NCBI GenBank assembly: GCA_036821845.1
Contig: DAISIT010000024.1
Location: 1-36,977 of the forward strand
From: JAEUMD01 sp937950105
GTDB lineage: Bacteria > Pseudomonadota > Alphaproteobacteria > Rhizobiales > Hyphomicrobiaceae
Length of the DNA stretch: 36,977 nt
Direction: 5' to 3'
The notes under the pieces were generated by a model. That model was not told the DNA's origin. It searched no databases and saw only the letters and a list, made by a program, of their open reading frames with translations. The position numbers were made by a program, and so were the translations under genes. Positions 32,339-36,977 of this stretch are shown piece after piece; within the stretch, counting starts at the first letter, position 1, and each line of letters opens with the position of its first letter.

Positions 32339-32372
32339 CTCTCCCCATGCAAGTGCAGGGGCATGGGGAGAG
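32339..32372. repeat. Perfect 12-bp inverted repeat between pyrF and the DUF1330 gene
   Basis: CTCTCCCCATGC (32339-32350) and GCATGGGGAGAG (32361-32372) form a 12-pair stem with a ten-base loop. It lies 50 bases downstream of the pyrF stop and 33 bases before the DUF1330 start. There is no strong T-run, so it may be a repeat element or a Rho-assisted or weak terminator for pyrF. Confidence 0.5.
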
Positions 32373-32401
32373 TGAAACAGTCGCTTGCGGTTCGCGCTAT
32401 C

Positions 32402-32422
32402 TCACCACTCACCACTCACCAC
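32402..32422. repeat. Three tandem copies of TCACCAC at the pyrF stop
   Basis: The seven-base unit TCACCAC occurs three times in a row, the last copy touching the TAG stop codon of pyrF (32422-32424). Any copy-number change would lie outside the coding sequence except for the stop base. Confidence 0.6.
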
Positions 32423-33129
32423 TACGCCAGCGCGTCGCGGATGTGGTGCATGAAGCTCAGGGCGGCGGCCTTGGGGTCGTCGGCCTGCGTGATCGGGCGG
32501 CCGACGACGATGTGGTCGGCACCGGCCGAGATCGCCCTGCCCGGCGTCATGACGCGCTCCTGATCGTCCATGGCGCTGCCTTCGAGGCGGATGCCGGGCG
32601 TGACGATCAGGAACTTCGGCCCGACCGCCTCGCGAATGCGGTGTGCTTCCTGTCCCGAGGCGATGACGCCGTCGAAGCCGGCTTCGCGCGCCATCCGGGC
32701 GCGATGCACGACGAGTTCACCGGGCGACATGCGGCTGCCCTGCTGTTCGAGGTCCTCGGCCGAAAGGTTGGTGAGAACGGTGACGGCGAGCAGCTTCAGC
32801 GGGCTCGCGCCACGCCCGCTCACCGCCGCGCGCATGGTCTTGAGATCGTGCCCGTGCACGGTGAGGAAATCGACGCCGAAGTCGGCGCAGTTGGCCACCG
32901 CGCGCTCCACCGTGTTGCCGATGTCGAGCAGCTTCATGTCGAGAAAGACGCGCTTGCCGCTGGCCTTCAGGTGGCGCGCGAAGTCGAGCCCGCCGGCGAA
33001 CAGCAGCTCGAGCCCGACCTTGTAGAAATGCACGCCCTGATCGAGCGAGGCGACGAGCCTTGCGGCTTCCTCGACCGTCGGCATGTCGAGGGCGACGATC
33101 AGGCGATCCTTGAGCGCGATCTCGGTCAT
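32422..33129 (-). CDS. pyrF: Orotidine 5'-phosphate decarboxylase
   Basis: 235 residues; decarboxylates OMP to UMP in the last step of pyrimidine synthesis. The catalytic D64-x-K66-x-x-D69 array is intact (VFLDMKLLDIGNT). IVALDMPTVEEA at the N-terminus, VTPGIRLEGSAMDDQERVMTP and the phosphate-binding GADHIVVGRPITQADDP at the C-terminus are typical of the bacterial group. ATG start at 33129. Upstream lies a palindromic repeat and then the RlmL-like gene on the same strand. Confidence 0.97.
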   Translation of the reverse strand: MTEIALKDRLIVALDMPTVEEAARLVASLDQGVHFYKVGLELLFAGGLDFARHLKASGKRVFLDMKLLDIGNTVERAVANCADFGVDFLTVHGHDLKTMRAAVSGRGASPLKLLAVTVLTNLSAEDLEQQGSRMSPGELVVHRARMAREAGFDGVIASGQEAHRIREAVGPKFLIVTPGIRLEGSAMDDQERVMTPGRAISAGADHIVVGRPITQADDPKAAALSFMHHIRDALA

Positions 33130-33185
33130 GGGGGCTCGCTTGAATTGTGTCTGATGGGCCGATCGGCCGCAGCCCCTGGAGCGCT

Positions 33186-33226
33186 ATCCGATCAGACGGA
33201 ACCGCCTTGCGGTTCACTGATCGGAT
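33186..33226. repeat. REP-like palindrome upstream of pyrF
   Basis: Outer arms ATCCGATCAG (33186-33195) and CTGATCGGAT (33217-33226) are perfectly complementary; inner arms GAACCGC (33199-33205) and GCGGTTC (33209-33215) pair around a three-base loop. The 17-pair hairpin lies between the RlmL-like gene and pyrF. It is unlike the two palindromes at 22.7 kb in sequence but similar in build. Short CTAGAGC-like words flank it. Confidence 0.6.
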
Positions 33227-33334
33227 GATGCTCTAGCGTCCGGCTGCGGTGAGGCCGGCTCGCAAACTAGAGCCTGATCGCCCGGGAGGGAAGCGCTCGC
33301 GCTGGCCTCGGGCAGGGTTTGCCCACGGCGACGC

Positions 33335-34462
33335 TCACGGCAACGGACCGGTCAGGTAGAGCGAGATGCGCAGGCCGCCGTGCGCGATCGGCGCCGAGGG
33401 CGGGCCGAACGGCAGGCCGGTGGCGCGGGCGAGCGTCGGTTCCGTCGCGACGATGCCGACGCGCCAGCCGGGAAAACGCGATTTCAGCGTCGCGCCGAGC
33501 GCGCGATAGAGCGGCGCCAGCCGGTTCTTGTCGCCGAGGCGCGCGCCATAAGGCGGGTTGACGATGACGAGGCCCGGCGGCCCCTCGGGCGGCGTCACCT
33601 CGCTGATCGGCCGCTCGGTGAACTCGGTGAAGGCCGAAACGCCCGAGCGCTCGGCGTTGGCGCGGCTGATGGTGATGGCGGCGGCATCGCGGTCGCTGCC
33701 GTAGAAGCGCACGGCCGGCGTGACGGCAGGCGCCGCGCCGGTGGCGCGCATGGCTTGCCAGGCTGCGGCGTCGAACGTCGCCAGTTGCTCGAAGGCGAAA
33801 TGGCGTTCGCGTCCGGGCTTCAGGTTCGCCGCCCATTCCGCCGCCTCGATGACGAACGTGCCGGAGCCGCACATCGGATCGAGCACCGGCTCGGCGCCCG
33901 TGTAGCCGCACATCCTGAGCAGCAGGGCCGCCATGGTCTCGCGGATCGGCGCCGTGTTGACGGCCTCCTTGTAGCCGCGCTTGTGCAGCAGCTCGCCGGA
34001 CGTGTCGATGGCGATGGAGCAGACGTCGTTGTCGATGCGCACCCGCACGCACACCTCGGCATCCGGTGAGATCGGTGCGCCGAGACCGGCGCGGATGGCG
34101 TTGCCGACGCGCTCCTCGGCGGCACCCGTGTGATAGACGCGCGAGGCGTTGCAGGTCGCCTCGACACGCACCGGCACGTCGGCGCGCAGCACCTCGCGCC
34201 AGGCCACCTGTGCGGCGCGCTTTTCGAGCTCGGCGAGGGTCGGCGCGCGGAACGTCGCGACGTGTGCATTGACGCGACCGGCACCGCGCAGCTCGAGGTT
34301 CGCCTTCCACACCTCCCGCCAGGAGCCTCGCACGGTGACGCCTCCGGGCACCGCCTTCGACGCCTTGAAGCGATGCGTGCGCACTTCCGCCAGCAGCGCG
34401 TCCTCGAGCCCGGGCGCCGCCTGCAGGAAGATTTCGAAGTCGCCCGCGCGATCCTTGCTCAT
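33335..34462 (-). CDS. THUMP-domain RNA methyltransferase, RlmL N-terminal-domain-like
   Basis: 375 residues. An N-terminal ferredoxin-like/THUMP RNA-binding region (about 8-165) is followed by a class I methyltransferase domain with motif I DPMCGSGTF (195-203) and the N6/N2-methyl motif NPPYGARL (302-309). The layout equals the first half of E. coli RlmL (23S rRNA m2G2445); the second RlmK half is missing, as in many alphaproteobacteria. Exact target not provable from sequence; a tRNA m2G enzyme of the same family is the alternative. Starts 22 bases after the LpxQ-like gene, so they likely share a transcript. Confidence 0.88.
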   Translation of the reverse strand: MSKDRAGDFEIFLQAAPGLEDALLAEVRTHRFKASKAVPGGVTVRGSWREVWKANLELRGAGRVNAHVATFRAPTLAELEKRAAQVAWREVLRADVPVRVEATCNASRVYHTGAAEERVGNAIRAGLGAPISPDAEVCVRVRIDNDVCSIAIDTSGELLHKRGYKEAVNTAPIRETMAALLLRMCGYTGAEPVLDPMCGSGTFVIEAAEWAANLKPGRERHFAFEQLATFDAAAWQAMRATGAAPAVTPAVRFYGSDRDAAAITISRANAERSGVSAFTEFTERPISEVTPPEGPPGLVIVNPPYGARLGDKNRLAPLYRALGATLKSRFPGWRVGIVATEPTLARATGLPFGPPSAPIAHGGLRISLYLTGPLP

Positions 34463-34484
34463 GCCGGTATCGCCATGCGGCCGC

Positions 34485-35498
34485 TCATGGGGCGGCGGGC
34501 GCGGGCGCGCTCGTCAGGCGGTAGCCGACGCCACCGGCGATCTGGTGCGCGGTGAGCGTGGTCGAGAAGCCGCCGTAGGCCGGCTTTTCGTTGTTCCACC
34601 AGGCGAGGAACTGGCGCAGCAGGTCGCCCGGCAGGTTGAAGTTCTTCCAGCTTTCGTTGCCGGTCAGCGCGCCGGTGATGGACGCCCAGCTGAACTTGTA
34701 CTCGATGTAGTAGGAGAGGCGGCCGACGCGGAACTCGACGCCCGCGAACGCCTGCGCGGCGGGGCCTGCATACTGGTATTCATTGGTGCGGTTCTCGAGC
34801 TTCTCGCCCTTGAACCAGACCTCGACGTGGGGTACCGCGACGCCGGCGCCGGCGCCGACATAGGGGCGGACCTTCGGCGACAGGCCGGAGAAGCGCACAA
34901 TGCCGTTGAACAGCAGCACGTTGTGGCCGTGCGTGAACTCGAAGCGGTCGAACAGGTCGGTGAGCTTCAGCTTGGCGGGGGCAGGCTGGCCCTTCAGCGT
35001 ACCCTCGGTCTCGACCTCCTCGATGATGCCGTTCTTGATCTTTCGCCCGTGCGCGCCTTTGCCGAGCCGCGCCACCGCCTTGTTGTGCAGGAAGTCGATC
35101 ATGAAGCCGCTCGATCCGTACCAGTGCATCGAGCGCACGCCACCGTCGATCGGCGGCATGATGGCGTCGCCGTCCCAGCCCATGCGTTTGAGCTTGATGT
35201 CGGTGCCGTCGTTGCGCTGCATGTGGACGTCGCTGCGGTAGTAGAACGGCTGCGAGATGTAGAAGCTGGCGACCACCTCGCGGTCGAGGAACCGGGGGGC
35301 CGCTTCGGGCGCGGGCTCGGCGCGGCCGGCGGAGGCGGCGGGCGCATCGACGTCGCCCGCCTGCTGCATGACGCCAGCGGCGGTCGAGGCGATCACCGCT
35401 GCCATGCCGGCGAGGCCGGCGGCGGCATCGAGCAGCCGCGCGCGCGGGCGCGGCATCGCTGCCGAACCGAACCAGATCGCCTTCTGCACCACGCTCAT
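34485..35498 (-). CDS. Outer-membrane protein resembling lipid A oxidase LpxQ
   Basis: 337 residues. A hydrophobic N-terminal region (about 22-42) could be a signal or anchor, followed by a Pro/Ala linker and then a beta-strand-rich body with alternating aromatic residues (VVASFYISQPFYYRSDVHM, WYGSSGFMIDFLHNKAVARLGKG, RPYVGAGAGVAVPHVEVWF, YYIEYKFSWA, QIAGGVGYRL). From memory the overall pattern resembles rhizobial LpxQ, an outer-membrane oxidase that turns the proximal glucosamine of lipid A into aminogluconate. This needs a search; a generic beta-barrel is the alternative. Start ATG with a GGGGTGA SD. Transcribed ahead of the RNA methyltransferase gene. Confidence 0.65.
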   Translation of the reverse strand: MSVVQKAIWFGSAAMPRPRARLLDAAAGLAGMAAVIASTAAGVMQQAGDVDAPAASAGRAEPAPEAAPRFLDREVVASFYISQPFYYRSDVHMQRNDGTDIKLKRMGWDGDAIMPPIDGGVRSMHWYGSSGFMIDFLHNKAVARLGKGAHGRKIKNGIIEEVETEGTLKGQPAPAKLKLTDLFDRFEFTHGHNVLLFNGIVRFSGLSPKVRPYVGAGAGVAVPHVEVWFKGEKLENRTNEYQYAGPAAQAFAGVEFRVGRLSYYIEYKFSWASITGALTGNESWKNFNLPGDLLRQFLAWWNNEKPAYGGFSTTLTAHQIAGGVGYRLTSAPAPAAP

Positions 35499-35619
35499 TC
35501 GTCACCCCCCGGGAGAACTGCGGACGACCTGAGCTACAGGATGCCGCCGCGACCGTCCACCGCCCGGACTACGGACAGCGCGGGCACACGGTTGTGCTGA
35601 TTGCGGATCAATTCACCCG

Positions 35620-36753
35620 TCAGGACTGTCGTTCGAGCCCCGCCAGCCGCTCCAGCATGCGATGTACGGCGATGATCTGCGGCGCGCGCCGGGTCAGGTA
35701 ATCGCGCCCGGTGTAGCCCCACCAGTCCCAGCACGCCTGCGGATTCAAGGGGCTCGTCTCTGTCTGCGGGAACAGGACGATCATGCGGTTGGTATCGGCC
35801 CAGCGGTCGTAGCCGGTCGACTGAATGAACGCGTCGCCGGCGAGTTGGCGGTTCTGCCCGCAGCCGTGATAGGCGACGTGGACCCGGCAGAGCTGCGCGC
35901 CGGTCTGGTTGCCCGCGCAGGCCTTCGGCACATAGGCGGCGCCGCTGTCGGCCATGCCGTGGTTGACGAGGTCGCGCGTGAACGGGCGCTGGTCGAATAC
36001 GAGGAAGCTGCCGGACGGCGCATTGGCGCGCGGCGCCAGCGGACCATAGAGAAAATTGAGCAGGTCGCCGGCCTGGTCGTAGTCGCAATCGACGATGTAG
36101 GGCTTGCCGGTCACGTCACAGGCCTGCCCCTCGGTCTCGGTGACGAAGGCGTGGCCTGCATCGAGCGTGGCCACCAGCTTGATGTTGCCGGGCGCCAGTC
36201 CGAGCCGTTCGTAGAAACTGGCGGCGGCCTGCACGATGGCCGGGACAACGGTGTGATCGGAGCGCCCGGTGAACAGATAGACGCGGTCCTGCACCGTCGC
36301 GGTCATCGGCGCGATCAACCCCTGCGTCGAGAGGGAGCGCGCCTTGTCGGCCAGCATCGGCGGGTTCGGTACACCCCAGATCTGCATGGCGTTGAGCATG
36401 CAGCCGTTGATCGCCTTGGTGGCATTGAGAATGGCGGAAGCCGGCCCCGGCATGACATCGGCGAACAGGCTTTCGGCGCAGCCGTAGGGGCCGCCGGCGA
36501 TGATGCCGGCGCCGATGACGGACTCGGAATGCGCGAGCTGGAACTGCCCGGCCATGTAGGCGCCCGAGGAAATGCCGGAGACGGTCGTTTCATTCATGCT
36601 TGCGACGCCGGACGGAAGTGCGCTCGACGGCTCGTTGCGGCAGCCGGTGAGCGCCATGACGGCGAGCGCGGCCGTGACAACGCCGGCCAGCGCCATGCCG
36701 CGGCGGTGCAGGGCGCCGCGGGCCGCAGTCGAACGCGGAGCTGGGGTGGGCAT
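35620..36753 (-). CDS. Lipoprotein, PHB/PHA depolymerase-like alpha/beta hydrolase
   Basis: 377 residues. A lipobox LTGC places the lipidated Cys at residue 38, after a hydrophobic stretch, so the enzyme should sit in a membrane facing the periplasm or outside. The catalytic Ser is S62 in the lipase box GISSGAYMA at the N-terminal end, the order seen in extracellular type 2 short-chain PHA depolymerases. Later motifs: VYLFTGRSDHTVVP with the Asp, the DAGHAF and AYHGCGQ regions with His candidates, and DRWADTNRMIVLFPQTE. Likely substrate is poly- or oligohydroxyalkanoate, but other esters are possible. No PHA synthesis genes are in the window. Confidence 0.82.
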   Translation of the reverse strand: MPTPAPRSTAARGALHRRGMALAGVVTAALAVMALTGCRNEPSSALPSGVASMNETTVSGISSGAYMAGQFQLAHSESVIGAGIIAGGPYGCAESLFADVMPGPASAILNATKAINGCMLNAMQIWGVPNPPMLADKARSLSTQGLIAPMTATVQDRVYLFTGRSDHTVVPAIVQAAASFYERLGLAPGNIKLVATLDAGHAFVTETEGQACDVTGKPYIVDCDYDQAGDLLNFLYGPLAPRANAPSGSFLVFDQRPFTRDLVNHGMADSGAAYVPKACAGNQTGAQLCRVHVAYHGCGQNRQLAGDAFIQSTGYDRWADTNRMIVLFPQTETSPLNPQACWDWWGYTGRDYLTRRAPQIIAVHRMLERLAGLERQS

Positions 36754-36852
36754 TGCGGGGGCTCGCTTTCTCGCCTCGTCGGAAGGAGCGAACTTACCCC
36801 CATCGGAGTGGCGAGGGAATGTCGGCGTGGCCGTTCTGTCTGCAAGGCGCGC

Positions 36853-36888
36853 GGCCCCCGCGAGCCCCTTGTCGGGGGTGCGGGGGCC
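36853..36888. terminator. GC-rich hairpin downstream of the right-edge gene
   Basis: GGCCCCCG (36853-36860) pairs with CGGGGGCC (36881-36888), with an inner CCCC/GGGG pairing (36865-36868 with 36874-36877). It lies 35 bases past the stop of the leftward gene at the right edge and could help end its transcript. No T-run follows. Confidence 0.35.
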
Positions 36889-36922
36889 GGCCCGGCCGAA
36901 CAGTGACGGAGGAAAGCGGTCG

Positions 36923-36976
36923 TCACCAGCCCTTGCAGTCGAAGCTCGTCTTCAACCACGGCGTGTTCAGTCGGCA
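36923..36976 (-). CDS. C-terminal end of a gene entering from the right
   Basis: Reading leftwards from the edge, one frame encodes CRLNTPWLKTSFDCKGW and a TGA at 36923-36925. Composition (two Cys, Trp, Phe and no repeats) is typical of a real protein end and the other frames look random. A hairpin follows the stop. Seventeen residues are too few to name the protein. Confidence 0.4.
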   Translation of the reverse strand, partial: CRLNTPWLKTSFDCKGW

Positions 36977-36977
36977 G

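Overview
The window looks like a chromosomal segment of a high-GC alphaproteobacterium, most likely of the order Hyphomicrobiales (Rhizobiales). The evidence is the gene set and codon use: a bioB-bioF-bioD-bioA-bioZ operon ending in the alphaproteobacterial KAS III-like bioZ, a ferritin-like/VIT1 fusion (MbfA) preceded by an Irr-type iron control element, a tRNA-His gene that does not encode G-1, a PleC/DivJ-like histidine kinase and an LpxQ-like outer-membrane protein. No phage, plasmid or transposase genes were found, and no CRISPR array.

Layout. 1-8.0 kb: a truncated secreted Pro/Ala-rich protein, an AsmA-like protein, a zinc-dependent succinylglutamate desuccinylase/aspartoacylase-family protein, a 45-residue membrane protein, an orphan FbpB-type Fe(III) ABC permease and an orphan sensor kinase. 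8.2-13.8 kb: tRNA-His, a short operon (DCC thiol oxidoreductase, then a dehydrogenase/DUF4166 protein), a GMC oxidoreductase, a ZIP metal transporter, and two adjoining, structurally aberrant tRNA-like sequences. 14.1-17.3 kb (plus strand): sulfotransferase, SPFH/slipin protein and an unknown protein. 17.4-22.5 kb: the translationally overlapping biotin operon, whose BioB carries a His/Cys-rich tail. 22.6-23.9 kb: two hairpin-forming palindromes and a lower-GC NYN-domain ribonuclease-like gene with its own promoter and a strongly structured leader. 24.0-30.0 kb: leuC, an AAA ATPase, mbfA, a LysR regulator and trmD. 30.2-36.98 kb: a SAM methyltransferase, a TusE/DsrC-like protein, a secreted VHL-beta-like protein, a DUF1330 protein, pyrF, an RlmL-like RNA methyltransferase with an LpxQ-like protein, a lipoprotein PHA depolymerase-like enzyme, and the last codons of a gene that enters from the right.

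Most of the window is core metabolism and envelope biology. The biotin operon is a complete late pathway: BioZ makes the pimeloyl-ACP precursor and BioF, BioA, BioD and BioB turn it into biotin. Iron handling recurs (FbpB permease, Irr-box-controlled MbfA, ZIP transporter). The least explained pieces are the leader RNA of the NYN gene (23741-23807), the tandem tRNA-like pair (13629-13774) and the metal-binding tail of BioB.
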